A stretch of DNA of 64,000 nt from Anaerohalosphaeraceae bacterium (GTDB taxonomy: Bacteria; Planctomycetota; Phycisphaerae; Sedimentisphaerales; Anaerohalosphaeraceae), in the NCBI GenBank assembly GCA_037479115.1, contig JBBFLK010000011.1, positions 1 to 64,000 on the forward strand, in the 5' to 3' direction. The first letter of the stretch is position 1; the number at the start of each line of letters is the position of its first letter. A program made the translations under genes and the position numbers. Of the stretch, positions 17,886-26,969 are shown one piece after another. The notes under the pieces are model-generated. The model worked only from the letters and a program-made list of their open reading frames with translations, was not told the origin of the DNA and ran no database searches.

Positions 17886-18881
17886 ATGTTTCGACAGGTA
17901 ACAATAATCGGCGATGGTGCGATGGGGACCGTCTGCGGGATGCTGCTGTGCCGCAACGGGGTCCGGACAACGCTGTGGGGGTATGATGCCGCCCAGCTGG
18001 CTCAATTTGAGAAAGCGCGGGAAAACACCCGCTTTCTGCCCGGTTATCGGCTGCCGGAGGATTTGCGGCTGGAGCCGGATGACGCCAAGGCGATGGTTGG
18101 AGCCCAGCTGCTGGTGTCGGCGATTCCCTGTCAGTATGTTCGCTCCGTTTGGAGCCGCCTGAAACCGTTTGTACCGCCGAAGGTCCCGATTGTCAGCGTG
18201 ACCAAAGGGCTGGAAAACGGGACGCTGCTTCGCCCGTCGGAGATTTTGGCCGATGTTCTTGGAGCTGACCGAACCTTTGCCGCCCTGTCAGGACCGACGA
18301 TTGCGGAGGAATTGATGCGGGGGCTTCCGGCCACCGCGACGGCGGCCTGTGAAGACTTGCCTTTGGCCGAGGCGATTCAAAAGACGTTCTCGACTCCCTT
18401 TTTCCGGGTTTATACCAACAGTGATTTGAAGGGGGTTGAGCTGGCCGGAGCGATGAAAAATGTGATTGCGATTGCCGCCGGCGGAATTGACGGCATCGGG
18501 GCGGGAGACAATGCCAAGGCCGCCCTGATTACACGGGGGCTGGCGGAAATCAAGCGGCTGGGCGTGGCCATGGGGGCGCAGGAGAGCACCTTTGCGGGCT
18601 TGAGCGGCCTGGGCGATTTGGTGACTACCTGCATATCCCCCAAAGGGCGCAACCGCACCTTCGGGGAGCGAATCGGACGGGGGATGACCGCGGCGGAGGC
18701 CCTGGCCCAGACGGCGGGTGTTGTCGAAGGGGTGACGACCTGCCGTTCGGTGGTGGACCTGGCGGCCAAGTGGGGGGTTGAGATGCCGATTTCCGAGGCA
18801 GTCCTGGCTGTTGTGTCCGGCCGGATGACGGCTAAGGAGGCCATTTCATCTTTGATGGGCCGTTCTCTGAAGGCGGAGTGA
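17886..18881 (+). CDS. gpsA: NAD(P)-dependent glycerol-3-phosphate dehydrogenase
   Basis: A 331-residue cytoplasmic enzyme that reduces dihydroxyacetone phosphate to sn-glycerol 3-phosphate for phospholipid synthesis. The N-terminal nucleotide fold reads IIGDGAMGT, a GxGxxG variant of the usual GAGSWGT. The catalytic Lys is in GAMKNVIAIAAGG, and GDNAKAALITRGLAE and LSGLGDLVTTC are diagnostic. Only a weak ribosome site precedes the ATG, and a TATGCT about 12 bases upstream could be a -10 box, so the transcript may have a very short leader. The gene could also be read from the hflX transcript. Confidence 0.95.
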   Translation: MFRQVTIIGDGAMGTVCGMLLCRNGVRTTLWGYDAAQLAQFEKARENTRFLPGYRLPEDLRLEPDDAKAMVGAQLLVSAIPCQYVRSVWSRLKPFVPPKVPIVSVTKGLENGTLLRPSEILADVLGADRTFAALSGPTIAEELMRGLPATATAACEDLPLAEAIQKTFSTPFFRVYTNSDLKGVELAGAMKNVIAIAAGGIDGIGAGDNAKAALITRGLAEIKRLGVAMGAQESTFAGLSGLGDLVTTCISPKGRNRTFGERIGRGMTAAEALAQTAGVVEGVTTCRSVVDLAAKWGVEMPISEAVLAVVSGRMTAKEAISSLMGRSLKAE

Positions 18882-19304
18882 GTGCTGCAAAAACAATATT
18901 CTATGTCTGGTACATCCCTTTTTGTCCTCTCTCTTTATAGGACCTGAACAAGCCGACGCTCTTTCCTTTCGAAAACTCCTCTTGGGTTTTGGCTTTGAAA
19001 AAAGAAAAGAGGGTTTTCGGGAAAAAAATATCTCCCTTCTGCAAAGAAAAACTGCGTGATTTTATCGGACGAACTCCCGTGCAGAGTGTCGGTTCTGCTT
19101 TGGCGAGACTGAAAAGCGGAAGATTATGTACACTTTAAATGCGCCGGCGTTGCTGTCAGCGATAACCCTTTCAGACCGTGCTAATGTTGAAGGGGATTCC
19201 TGACGACGAAAGAGCAGACAAATTGTCTTTCGATGGTGTTATCCGGACGGCTTGGGTGGTGAAGCGGATAGAGTGTCAAGAGGCCATGTGCCAGGGAACG
19301 GAAT
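18882..19304. other. 423-base gap before the pilus operon, no gene seen
   Basis: No reading frame of gene-like character is present. It is likely the promoter and long leader of the pilus operon. Near 18967-19015, CCTCTT and AAGAGG could pair around a long loop after gpsA, and near 19208-19232 GAAAGA pairs with TCTTTC around GACAA/TTGTC. No known riboswitch consensus was recognised. Confidence 0.5.
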
Positions 19305-20279
19305 ATGTTCGGTAAGAAGTACGGTCCAATCGGAGTGGATTTAGGCAGCGGCCATCTGCGGGCAGTCCAGCTCGGGCAGAACGGACAGGGTCTGTTTCTT
19401 CAGGCCGGAGGGATTAAAACGAAACCCGAGGAAATCAAGTTCGGCACACCGGACTGGCAGCGGTGGGCGCTGGAGGCCCTGCGGGAAATCATTCGCGAAA
19501 ATTCCTTCAAGGGAGTCAAGGTGATGACGGCCCTGCCTTCTGATGATTTGTTTATTGATCAGGTTCGCGTTCCGCGGTCTTCGTCTGCGGCGGCGATTGA
19601 ACAGGCGGCTTTTGCCAAAGTTCAGGGCAAGCTCCCGTTTAAGCCGGAAGAGGGGCTGCTGAAATATATTCCGGCCGAACATCCGGAAGCCCGGGGTTCG
19701 GAAGTAGAGGTGGTGGTGATGGGGGCGGGCCGGCTGGCGCTGGAAGTGCATCTGGCGATTTATGAGAAGGCGGGCCTGGAGGTGGCGGGGATAATTCCGT
19801 GGCCGCTGGCAATGGTAACCAGCTATGCCCGGTTTTTCTGCCGCCGCCGGAATGAACAGGACCGTGTTTCCATGCTGATGTCAGTCGGCACGCATCACTG
19901 CAATGTGGTGATTTGCCGGGGCACGGCACTTCTGTTTGCGCGGGTGGTCCCTATCGGATTCAGCGAACTGAGCGGGGAAGGGGATTTGATGCACCGGCTG
20001 ATTGCCGAGCTGGATGCCTGTGCCCGCTATTATCAAACGATGCCGTCGGCCGCCCCGATCGAGCGGCTGGTGTTTCTGGCCGGCAGCGGGGTCAGCCGGG
20101 CGATGTGCGACGGGGTGGCGCAGCTGGCCCAGCGAATGCAGATTGCCGCACAGGTCGGCGATGTCCTTTCGGCGATTCGGCTGGACCCGGTGGAGCAGAA
20201 AATGATGATCGACCGGCGCAATTCCAAGGTGGACTGGTCTCTGGCCTTCGGGCTGAGCCTGCAGGGTGTGAAAGGATAG
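19305..20279 (+). CDS. pilM: PilM-like actin-fold pilus assembly protein
   Basis: A 324-residue cytoplasmic protein. It opens with the PilM/FtsA-type ATPase motif IGVDLGSGHLRAVQL and has the PilM landmarks VMTALPSDDLFIDQVRVP and FAKVQGKLPFKPEE, with the second phosphate loop region near LMSVGTHHCNVVICRG. PilM binds the N-terminus of PilN and links the inner-membrane platform to the motor ATPase. It is first in an operon of nine genes with the classic M-N-O-P order. The ATG is preceded by a modest GGGAACGGA ribosome site. It is slightly shorter than usual PilM proteins. Confidence 0.88.
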   Translation: MFGKKYGPIGVDLGSGHLRAVQLGQNGQGLFLQAGGIKTKPEEIKFGTPDWQRWALEALREIIRENSFKGVKVMTALPSDDLFIDQVRVPRSSSAAAIEQAAFAKVQGKLPFKPEEGLLKYIPAEHPEARGSEVEVVVMGAGRLALEVHLAIYEKAGLEVAGIIPWPLAMVTSYARFFCRRRNEQDRVSMLMSVGTHHCNVVICRGTALLFARVVPIGFSELSGEGDLMHRLIAELDACARYYQTMPSAAPIERLVFLAGSGVSRAMCDGVAQLAQRMQIAAQVGDVLSAIRLDPVEQKMMIDRRNSKVDWSLAFGLSLQGVKG

Positions 20280-20313
20280 AGAATTCAACCGTTTTGAATG
20301 ACGGAGAATCAAA

Positions 20314-21048
20314 ATGGCAACGATCAATTTTGTTCCGGATGATTACATTCAGCAGCGGCAGTCCAGCCGTGCGAATTCGCTGTATCTGATTCTGCTGGTG
20401 GCGGTTCTGTGCGGAATCGGAGCCACGTTTTCCGTGCTGAAAATGCGGCAGCGTTCGGTTCAGGCCGAGCTGAATGAACTGAGCCGCCAGCTCAGTCAGG
20501 CCAAAGAGCAAATCGCCAAACTGGAGGAGTTAAAGAGCAAAAACAAGACGCGGCTGAATGTGATGATGATGACGGCTTCGCTGATTGAGCCGGTGCCGCG
20601 AAGCATTCTGCTGGCCTGTCTGACCAATAACCTGCCGGGCGGGGTGTCTCTGACGGCTCTGGATATGAAAGAACGGGAACGCCCCAAAACACCGACGCCG
20701 GCATCTGCGGCGCCCAAAGCCGGCACGGCGCAGAAGCCGACGGCTTCCGTCAAACCGGGTCCGGCGACCGCCAATGCCGCGTCTTCCGTGCCTGCCGCTC
20801 CTCCGGAACCGGAGGTGACGCTGACCATTGAAGGGCTGGCGCCCAGCGATATTGAAGTGGCCAACTATATTGCCAATCTCAGTGAGGCGGTCCTCTTTGA
20901 TCAGGTTCAGCTGGTTCAGAGCCAGGAGCGGGATGTGGAGGGAATCAAGTTTCGGGAGTTTCGTCTGACGGCGCGGATTCGTCCGGACCTGAAGCTGACC
21001 CGAAAGGATATTGAGGAAATCCGCAAAAAGCGCGACCAAACCATCTGA
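20314..21048 (+). CDS. pilN: PilN-like inner-membrane pilus protein
   Basis: A 244-residue bitopic membrane protein. The N-terminus MATINFVPDDYIQQRQ corresponds to the PilM-binding peptide of PilN (usually with INLLP). A membrane helix (about 25-45), a coiled coil (about 50-78) and a periplasmic fold follow, interrupted by an Ala/Pro/Thr-rich linker (about 128-163). GGAGAATC about 5 bases before the ATG serves as ribosome site. Partners are PilM and PilO from the flanking genes. The Pro/Ala-rich insertion is longer than in textbook PilN. Confidence 0.82.
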   Translation: MATINFVPDDYIQQRQSSRANSLYLILLVAVLCGIGATFSVLKMRQRSVQAELNELSRQLSQAKEQIAKLEELKSKNKTRLNVMMMTASLIEPVPRSILLACLTNNLPGGVSLTALDMKERERPKTPTPASAAPKAGTAQKPTASVKPGPATANAASSVPAAPPEPEVTLTIEGLAPSDIEVANYIANLSEAVLFDQVQLVQSQERDVEGIKFREFRLTARIRPDLKLTRKDIEEIRKKRDQTI

Positions 21049-21064
21049 CGGAAAGGAAAGTCCG

Positions 21065-21601
21065 ATGAACAGCGGAATTCGGCATATTGTCTTTTTTATG
21101 ATGATTGTTGCGATGGTGTACGTTTCGTACGCCTATATGATTCGCCCGGCGAATGAGCATCTGACGCAGCAGCGGATGCAGATGGAGGCCGGGCGGGCGA
21201 AACTGGAGGAGCTCCGGAGGGCCACGGCGGCCTCGGAGGACCTCTCCGTTCAGCTGGAGCAGATGGAGAAGATTATCCGGGAGTTCGAGAGCAAGCTGCC
21301 GCCCAGCAGCGAGATTCATACCGTGCTTGAAAATGTGACCCTGATCGCCCAGCGGCACGGACTGGTGCCCAAGATGATTCGCACCCTCAAGACCACGACC
21401 AACAGCGGCTATATCGAACAGCCGATGGAGATGGAGCTGCACGGCGATTTCAATTCATATTATGCGTTTCTGCTGGAACTGGAGCGGCTGGACCGCATTA
21501 CGAAAATCCGTCAGCTCGAGCTGAAAAAGAAATCGAAATATGAGGGCCAGACGGAAGCCAAGTTTATTATGAGCATCTTTTTCCAGAATTCGAAAGCGTA
21601 A
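21065..21601 (+). CDS. pilO: PilO-like inner-membrane pilus protein
   Basis: A 178-residue protein with one membrane helix (about 5-25), a coiled coil (about 28-75, ending ESKLPPSSEIHTVLENV) and a PilO-type ferredoxin-like domain (ELHGDFNSYYAFLLELERLDRITKIRQLEL). PilO pairs with PilN in the periplasm and aligns the pilus machine. GAAAGGAAAG a few bases before the ATG at 21065 supports this start; a longer reading from 21011 overlaps pilN and is not needed. Confidence 0.85.
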   Translation: MNSGIRHIVFFMMIVAMVYVSYAYMIRPANEHLTQQRMQMEAGRAKLEELRRATAASEDLSVQLEQMEKIIREFESKLPPSSEIHTVLENVTLIAQRHGLVPKMIRTLKTTTNSGYIEQPMEMELHGDFNSYYAFLLELERLDRITKIRQLELKKKSKYEGQTEAKFIMSIFFQNSKA

Positions 21602-21653
21602 CGGGCCGTTTTGGGCACCGCTCTGCGGCCCCCAATGTATGAGGAGTTGTGCT

Positions 21654-22295
21654 ATGCTGTCCTTTTTGCGAGATGGAAGTCAGACGCCGGCCGCCGCCCG
21701 GATGGAAAACGAAGGGGCTTCGGCTTCGCCGACACCTGCGTCATCGGATTTTCTGCGTCCGGCTGTTCGAAACCAGACGGTCAGGCAGGGAACCATCGTC
21801 CTGACGATTTTGTTTTTGACCGGCGGGGCGGCGGTCTGGTGGATGGTCAAAAAGTCCGGCCTGTCGGAGGCGCAGGGGTCTACGGCGGCGGAAACCTCTC
21901 AAATCGACCAGGTCCTGGTACAGCTGAGCTCGTTTCAGAAAGATATGAATTCCCAGATGAATTCCGTTGCCGGACGTTTTTCACAGGTTTCAGAGCTCGG
22001 CCAGATTACGGTATCGGACCTGAAGAAAAATCCCTTCCGTCAGGAGCCGGCCTCCGGAGGGCCTGATTTGTCCTTCAGCCAGGCCCTGATGCGGAAGGAA
22101 GAGATGCGGCGCAAAGCCGCCGGGCTGAAACTGTGGAGCATCACCGCTCGTGCGGACCGGCCCTGCTGCATGATCGGCGACAAGGTGCTGTATGTCGGCG
22201 ATGCAGTCAGCGGCTTTGTGGTCAAAGCGATTCATCCAGACCGGGTCATTCTGGGCTGGGAAGACCTCACGGTGGAGCTGAAAATCGAAGAATGA
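21654..22295 (+). CDS. PilP/GspC-like pilus or secretion protein
   Basis: A 213-residue protein with a cytoplasmic N-terminal segment, a single membrane helix (about 40-62), a Ser/Gln-rich periplasmic linker and a small C-terminal beta domain (KLWSITARADRPCCMIGDKVLYVGDAVSGF) like the homology domain of PilP and GspC. Position in the operon, directly after PilO and before the ATPase, supports a PilP-type role joining the inner platform to a secretin. No secretin gene is in the window. GAGGAG seven bases upstream selects the ATG at 21654. Its stop overlaps the next start (ATGA). Confidence 0.7.
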   Translation: MLSFLRDGSQTPAAARMENEGASASPTPASSDFLRPAVRNQTVRQGTIVLTILFLTGGAAVWWMVKKSGLSEAQGSTAAETSQIDQVLVQLSSFQKDMNSQMNSVAGRFSQVSELGQITVSDLKKNPFRQEPASGGPDLSFSQALMRKEEMRRKAAGLKLWSITARADRPCCMIGDKVLYVGDAVSGFVVKAIHPDRVILGWEDLTVELKIEE

Positions 22296-24226
22296 AGCGT
22301 TTGTTCGGCAAACTGAAGCCGGTTTCCGAACCGGTGGCGCTGGCGGACCTTGAGCCGCAGGACGGCCAGATTGAGCTGGCTCCCGGTCTGCGGAATCTGT
22401 ATTGTCCGGAGCCGAAGGCCTCCCTGCATGTCCGCGATTTGGCGGATGTGCTGGCGGAGATGGGGGTTCTGACGGCTGAGCAGCTCCAGGAACTGCGCGC
22501 CGAGAAGGTTCGCGGGGAGGAGCTGGAAAAGCACCTGAAAAAGAAGGGCATCTGTCCCGATGCGATTCTGGAGGCCAAGGCCCGTCTGTACGGCTATGAC
22601 TTTGTCCGCCTGGACCCTGAAAAAGTGGACCGGGAGGCCTTCAAAAAACTCGACAAGGACTACATTCGCAGCAATCATCTGATGCCGGTGGCTGTGGAAA
22701 ACGGCGTACTGGTGCTGGCCGCCAGCGACCCGTCGAATGTGTTCGGGTTTGACGACGTCAAGCGCCAGACGGGGATGAACCTTCGGGTGGTGGTCTGCAC
22801 GCCGCAGAATATCGAAGCTGTCTGCGATGCACTGGATGAAAGCAAGTTCGATTACAACGTCGATGAAATCATCAGCGATTTGGGCGAAATCGAACTGGTC
22901 CAGGAGACCGAAGAGAGCGTTGAAGACCTTGAGAAAAGCGCCGGCGAATCGCCTGTTATTAAGTTTGTCAATTATATTCTCAGCAACGCCCTGCGGGAGG
23001 GGGCCAGCGATATCCACATTGAACCGAAGGAAAAATACACCAAAATCCGCTATCGAATCGACGGCGTTTTGTTCGAAATTCAGCAGGCGCCGGCCAAGAT
23101 GCATCCGGCCATTGTCTCGCGTCTGAAAATTATGGCCAATCTGGACATCTCCGAGCGGCGCATCCCGCAGGATGGAAAAATCGCCGTGATTATGGGCGGA
23201 CGCGGGGTGGATTTGCGGGTGTCTGTGCTGCCGACCTGTCACGGGGAGAAGGTTGTTGTCCGGCTGCTGGACAGCAAAAGCATTATGCTCGGGCTGGATA
23301 AATCGGGAATGGAGCCCCGGGTGCTGAAGGCCTTTCAGGAGCAGATTGAGCTGCCGCACGGCATTCTGCTGGTGACGGGCCCGACGGGCAGCGGCAAAAG
23401 CACCACGCTCTATTCAGCCCTGGCTCAGATGGACAGCGAGCGGCTGAACGTTTCGACGGTGGAGGACCCGGTCGAATATCAGCTGGAGTACTGCAACCAG
23501 GTTCAGGTGAACGAAAAAGCCGGAATGACCTTTGCGGCGGCCCTGCGCAGCCTGCTTCGTCAGGACCCGGATATTATCATGATCGGCGAGATTCGCGACC
23601 AGGAGACCGCCCGGATTGCCGTCCAGGCGGCTCTGACGGGGCATTTGGTGCTGTCCACGCTGCACACCAACGATGCCCCCAGCAGCGTCTCCCGACTGGT
23701 GAATATCGGTGTAGAGCCGTACCTGATTGCCGCCTCCCTGAATGCCATTCTGGCCCAGCGTCTTGTGCGGCGCATTTGTGAGAATTGCAAGGAATCCATC
23801 CCTGTTCCGGATTCGGTGCGCCGGTACTTTGAGCGGGCCCGGATTGAGATTAGCGAAATGATGCGGGGTAAAGGGTGCGACAAGTGCCGTCAGAGCGGCT
23901 ATTCCGGCCGGGCGGGCATCTTTGAGCTGCTGGTGGTGGATGAGAAGTTCCGCCAGCTGATTCACGAGGACCCCTCCGTCCACAGCATGCGCAAGGCCTT
24001 CGCCAAAAGCGGCTGGCCGACGCTGTTTGAAGACGGCCTGCAGAAAGTCAAAAAAGGAATCACGACCATTGAAGAAGTCCTTCGGGTGACCGAAGAGGTT
24101 CGCCTGGAGGAAGAGGAGCCGCCGGTTAAGACAGCCGTCAGGGCTGCTTCGGAAACGCCGGCTGTTTCAGAGGAAACGGCTTCGACGGAAAAGAAACGAA
24201 CGGAACGAGCGAGGAAGAAAGCATGA
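22292..24226 (+). CDS. Type IV pilus / type II secretion assembly ATPase (PilB/GspE)
   Basis: A 644-residue cytoplasmic motor. An MshE-type N-terminal domain (about 45-190) leads into the secretion-ATPase core with Walker A GPTGSGKST (363-371), the Asp box VEDPVEYQLE, Walker B-like RQDPDIIMIGEIRD and the His box STLHTNDAPSS. A tetracysteine zinc motif, C496-x2-C499 then CDKC about 30 residues later, is standard for PilB/GspE. A charged C-terminal extension of about 60 residues rich in Glu and Lys is extra. The ATG overlaps the upstream stop, so translation is coupled; a longer upstream reading from 22133 is a shadow of the previous gene. Confidence 0.92.
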   Translation: MKRLFGKLKPVSEPVALADLEPQDGQIELAPGLRNLYCPEPKASLHVRDLADVLAEMGVLTAEQLQELRAEKVRGEELEKHLKKKGICPDAILEAKARLYGYDFVRLDPEKVDREAFKKLDKDYIRSNHLMPVAVENGVLVLAASDPSNVFGFDDVKRQTGMNLRVVVCTPQNIEAVCDALDESKFDYNVDEIISDLGEIELVQETEESVEDLEKSAGESPVIKFVNYILSNALREGASDIHIEPKEKYTKIRYRIDGVLFEIQQAPAKMHPAIVSRLKIMANLDISERRIPQDGKIAVIMGGRGVDLRVSVLPTCHGEKVVVRLLDSKSIMLGLDKSGMEPRVLKAFQEQIELPHGILLVTGPTGSGKSTTLYSALAQMDSERLNVSTVEDPVEYQLEYCNQVQVNEKAGMTFAAALRSLLRQDPDIIMIGEIRDQETARIAVQAALTGHLVLSTLHTNDAPSSVSRLVNIGVEPYLIAASLNAILAQRLVRRICENCKESIPVPDSVRRYFERARIEISEMMRGKGCDKCRQSGYSGRAGIFELLVVDEKFRQLIHEDPSVHSMRKAFAKSGWPTLFEDGLQKVKKGITTIEEVLRVTEEVRLEEEEPPVKTAVRAASETPAVSEETASTEKKRTERARKKA

Positions 24227-25329
24227 TTTCAGTCAAGGATATTCTGGCGATTGCCATTCAGTCCGGTGCGTCGGACGTGCATATCAATACCAATCTGCCT
24301 CCGGTGATGCGCATCAACACGGAGCTGATTCTGATGGACATGCCGGAGGTGACGGCGGAGGATGCGGCGGCGATGGTGCTGGAGATGGTCGGGCCGGAAA
24401 AGTTCAAGAAGTTTGAAGAAAAGCGCGACCTGGATTTCTCGACGATGATTGACGACGGCAGCCGATTCCGCGTCAACGCCCATTACCAGAAGGAAAGCAT
24501 CGCGATTTCCTTCCGTGCGATTTCCAACAAGGTGCCGAACATTGACGACCTGCACCTGCCGGAAATCGTCAAGGAGCTGACGGACCTGCCCCGCGGGCTG
24601 GTGATTGTCACCGGTCATACCGGGTCGGGCAAAAGCACCACCCTGGCCTCGATGATCGGGGTTATCAACAAAAAATACAAAAAACGCATTATTACGCTGG
24701 AGGACCCTATCGAGTATCTGCTCGAAAATCAGTCGTGCATGATTGAACAGCGGGAAATCGGGTCGGACTGTCCGACCTTCGCCTCGGGTCTGCGGCATGC
24801 CCTGCGGCAGGACCCCGACATCATTCTGGTCGGTGAAATGCGCGACCTGGAAACGACCAGTGCGACCATTACCGCCGCCGAAACAGGGCATTTGGTGCTG
24901 TCCACCCTGCACACGGTAAATGCGTCCCAGACGGTCGAGCGTATCATCGATATTTATCCGGCCAGCCAGCAGAACCAGATTCGGGCGATGCTGGCCAATA
25001 CCCTGCAGGCGGTCATTTCCCAGACGCTGTTCCGCCGCGTCGACCAGCCGGGCATGGTGCCCTGTACGGAGATTCTGCTGTGCACCTCGGCGGTGCGCAA
25101 CTGCATTCGGGAAAACCGGATTTATGAGATTCCCAACATTATCGAAACCTCCCGGCGTCTGGGGATGCAGACGATGGACTTCAGCATTCAGCAGATGTAT
25201 GAGGCCGGCTATATTGACCGCGAAGAGGCAATCAACCGCTCGAGCAATCCGGCCAAAATGGAAAAACTGCTTGCTCCGGCTCCCATTCGGAAAACGGCTG
25301 CTTCTCCGAAAGCCAAAGCAACTGTCTGA
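24223..25329 (+). CDS. pilT: Pilus retraction ATPase PilT
   Basis: A 368-residue hexameric ATPase. N-terminal SGASDVHI and FRVNAHYQ, Walker A GHTGSGKST (131-139), the Asp box TLEDPIEYL, RQDPDIILVGEMRD and STLHTVNASQT with ERIIDIYPASQQNQIRAMLANTLQAVISQ are the PilT signature. No zinc motif is present, which separates it from the adjacent PilB/GspE. The start overlaps the preceding stop (ATGA at 24223-24226). A retraction ATPase argues for a dynamic type IV pilus rather than a pure type II secretion system. Confidence 0.93.
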   Translation: MISVKDILAIAIQSGASDVHINTNLPPVMRINTELILMDMPEVTAEDAAAMVLEMVGPEKFKKFEEKRDLDFSTMIDDGSRFRVNAHYQKESIAISFRAISNKVPNIDDLHLPEIVKELTDLPRGLVIVTGHTGSGKSTTLASMIGVINKKYKKRIITLEDPIEYLLENQSCMIEQREIGSDCPTFASGLRHALRQDPDIILVGEMRDLETTSATITAAETGHLVLSTLHTVNASQTVERIIDIYPASQQNQIRAMLANTLQAVISQTLFRRVDQPGMVPCTEILLCTSAVRNCIRENRIYEIPNIIETSRRLGMQTMDFSIQQMYEAGYIDREEAINRSSNPAKMEKLLAPAPIRKTAASPKAKATV

Positions 25330-25343
25330 CGGAGGAAGAAACG

Positions 25344-26504
25344 ATGAATATTCTTGAAAAACTCGGCACCCAAACATCCCGTTCCCAGCGTCTGGAAGAA
25401 GCGGCGGCTGTTTCGCATGCAGCCCCGAAACCCAAACCGCAGGGCTTTCGGGTGGAATTCGGCCCCAGCCGCAAAGATATTCTGAACTTTACCAATCAGC
25501 TGGCGGTCATGCTGCGGGCGGGCATCAGTCTGCAGGACGCCCTCGAATCAATCGGGATGCAGATTCAAAAGCAGAAATTCCGCCGGATTGTTCTGGACCT
25601 CAGGCAGCAGATTGAAGCCGGCAAAAGCTTCTCGCAGGCCCTGGCCGGTCATCCGGAGGTCTTCAATAACCTCTATGTGAATATGGTGGCGGCCGCGGAA
25701 ATCTCCGGTTCGATGAGTTCGATGCTCCAGCGGCTGGCCGAATACCTTGACCAGGAGGCGGAGACGAGAAGCCAGGTCATCAGTGCGATGATTTACCCGA
25801 TTATCATCGGCGTGATGGCCGTCACCTGCGTGACGTTTCTGCTGACGTTTGTTCTGCCGCGGTTTCTGGTTGTCTTTGAGGGCAAGGAGCATCTGCTGCC
25901 TGCGCCGACCAAACTGATTATGGCCATGAGCACCGGCATCCGGGCGTACTGGTTTATTGTGTTTCCGGCAATCGGGATGCTGTTTGTCGGATTCTGGTAC
26001 TTCACCCGGAAAACCCCATTCGGCAAGCGCTGGTGGGACCGGACGAAGCTGCGGATTCCTCTGCTGAAAACCCTGTGCCGAAGTTTATATATCACCCGCA
26101 GCATGCATACGATGGGGGTGCTGACGAATGCGGGTGTGCCCATCCTCGACACCATTTCGATTACCGCACAAATCACCGGCAACACCCTGTATGAGGGGAT
26201 GTGGAAGGGGGTGTTTGAGGAAGTCCGGCAGGGCAAGAAGATTGCCTCCAGTCTGGCCCAGTTTACGCTGATGCCCTCCAATGTGGTTCAGATGATTCAG
26301 TCCGGCGAGGAATCGGGCACCCTCGGGGATGTGCTCAATGACATCTCGCAGTTTTATGCCCGCGAGCTGCGGACGGTTATTAAAACGGTAACCAGCATGA
26401 TTGAGCCGCTGATGATTGTGGTGATGGGCTTGCTGGTGGGCTTTATTGCGATGAGCATTATTCTGCCCATCTTCAAGATGTCCAGCGTTGTCACCAGCGG
26501 CTGA
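25344..26504 (+). CDS. pilC: Inner-membrane platform protein PilC/GspF
   Basis: A 386-residue polytopic protein with the two-fold GspF repeat: FTNQLAVMLRAGISLQDALE near residue 50 and ITRSMHTMGVLTNAGVPILDTI near 250. Each repeat is followed by membrane helices (about 145-170, 195-215, 350-375). The VVQMIQSGEESGTLGDVL motif is characteristic. It forms the rotating platform that the ATPases act on. GGAGGAAG lies 6 bases before the ATG. The final helix GLLVGFIAMSIILPIFKM is typical. Confidence 0.92.
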   Translation: MNILEKLGTQTSRSQRLEEAAAVSHAAPKPKPQGFRVEFGPSRKDILNFTNQLAVMLRAGISLQDALESIGMQIQKQKFRRIVLDLRQQIEAGKSFSQALAGHPEVFNNLYVNMVAAAEISGSMSSMLQRLAEYLDQEAETRSQVISAMIYPIIIGVMAVTCVTFLLTFVLPRFLVVFEGKEHLLPAPTKLIMAMSTGIRAYWFIVFPAIGMLFVGFWYFTRKTPFGKRWWDRTKLRIPLLKTLCRSLYITRSMHTMGVLTNAGVPILDTISITAQITGNTLYEGMWKGVFEEVRQGKKIASSLAQFTLMPSNVVQMIQSGEESGTLGDVLNDISQFYARELRTVIKTVTSMIEPLMIVVMGLLVGFIAMSIILPIFKMSSVVTSG

Positions 26505-26519
26505 TAAGGAGACCTGTTT

Positions 26520-26951
26520 ATGAGACCCGGAAGTTATCGAAGGAGACGGGGATTTACACTTCTGGAGGCGCTGTTTGCCGCCGTGCTGATCGGCCTGGCG
26601 ATTGCCGCTCTCTTGGGCACCAGCAGTGCCTTTACGATGAAGAATGCGGCCGGGGCGGATTTGTCCACGGCGGAGTTTCTCATCGAAGAGATTCGGGAAA
26701 TGACGGCGTCCGAATCCTTTGATATGCTGCCGGCCTATCACAATCAGTCTTACAATCCGCCCGTGGACCTGCAGAAAACGCCGCTGGAGGATTTCTCGGC
26801 GTTTACGCAGCAGATACAGGTTCGGTATGTGAACGCCTCGAACCTGACCCAGACGGTCACAGGACCGACGGATTTTGTTCGGGTGACCGTTACGGTTCTC
26901 AAAAACGGACGGCCGATCAGCTCGGCCAGCTGGATTCGGGCCCGTCTGTAA
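26520..26951 (+). CDS. Pseudopilin with type IV prepilin leader (GspI/PilV-like)
   Basis: A 143-residue protein with a short basic leader, the prepilin peptidase site RRRG-FTLLEALFAA (Glu at +5) and the N-methylated hydrophobic helix, then a small globular part. Length and position suggest a minor pilin of the GspI/PilV kind. AAGGAG 8 bases upstream supports the start. The gene follows PilC by 15 bases. Confidence 0.8.
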   Translation: MRPGSYRRRRGFTLLEALFAAVLIGLAIAALLGTSSAFTMKNAAGADLSTAEFLIEEIREMTASESFDMLPAYHNQSYNPPVDLQKTPLEDFSAFTQQIQVRYVNASNLTQTVTGPTDFVRVTVTVLKNGRPISSASWIRARL

Positions 26952-26969
26952 CATTTCAGGAGAAATCTT

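Noticed and set aside
18882-19304. Cyclic-di-GMP riboswitch before the pilus operon
   Set aside because: The conserved GGCAAACC and CCGGCCTA-like segments of the class I aptamer are not present.
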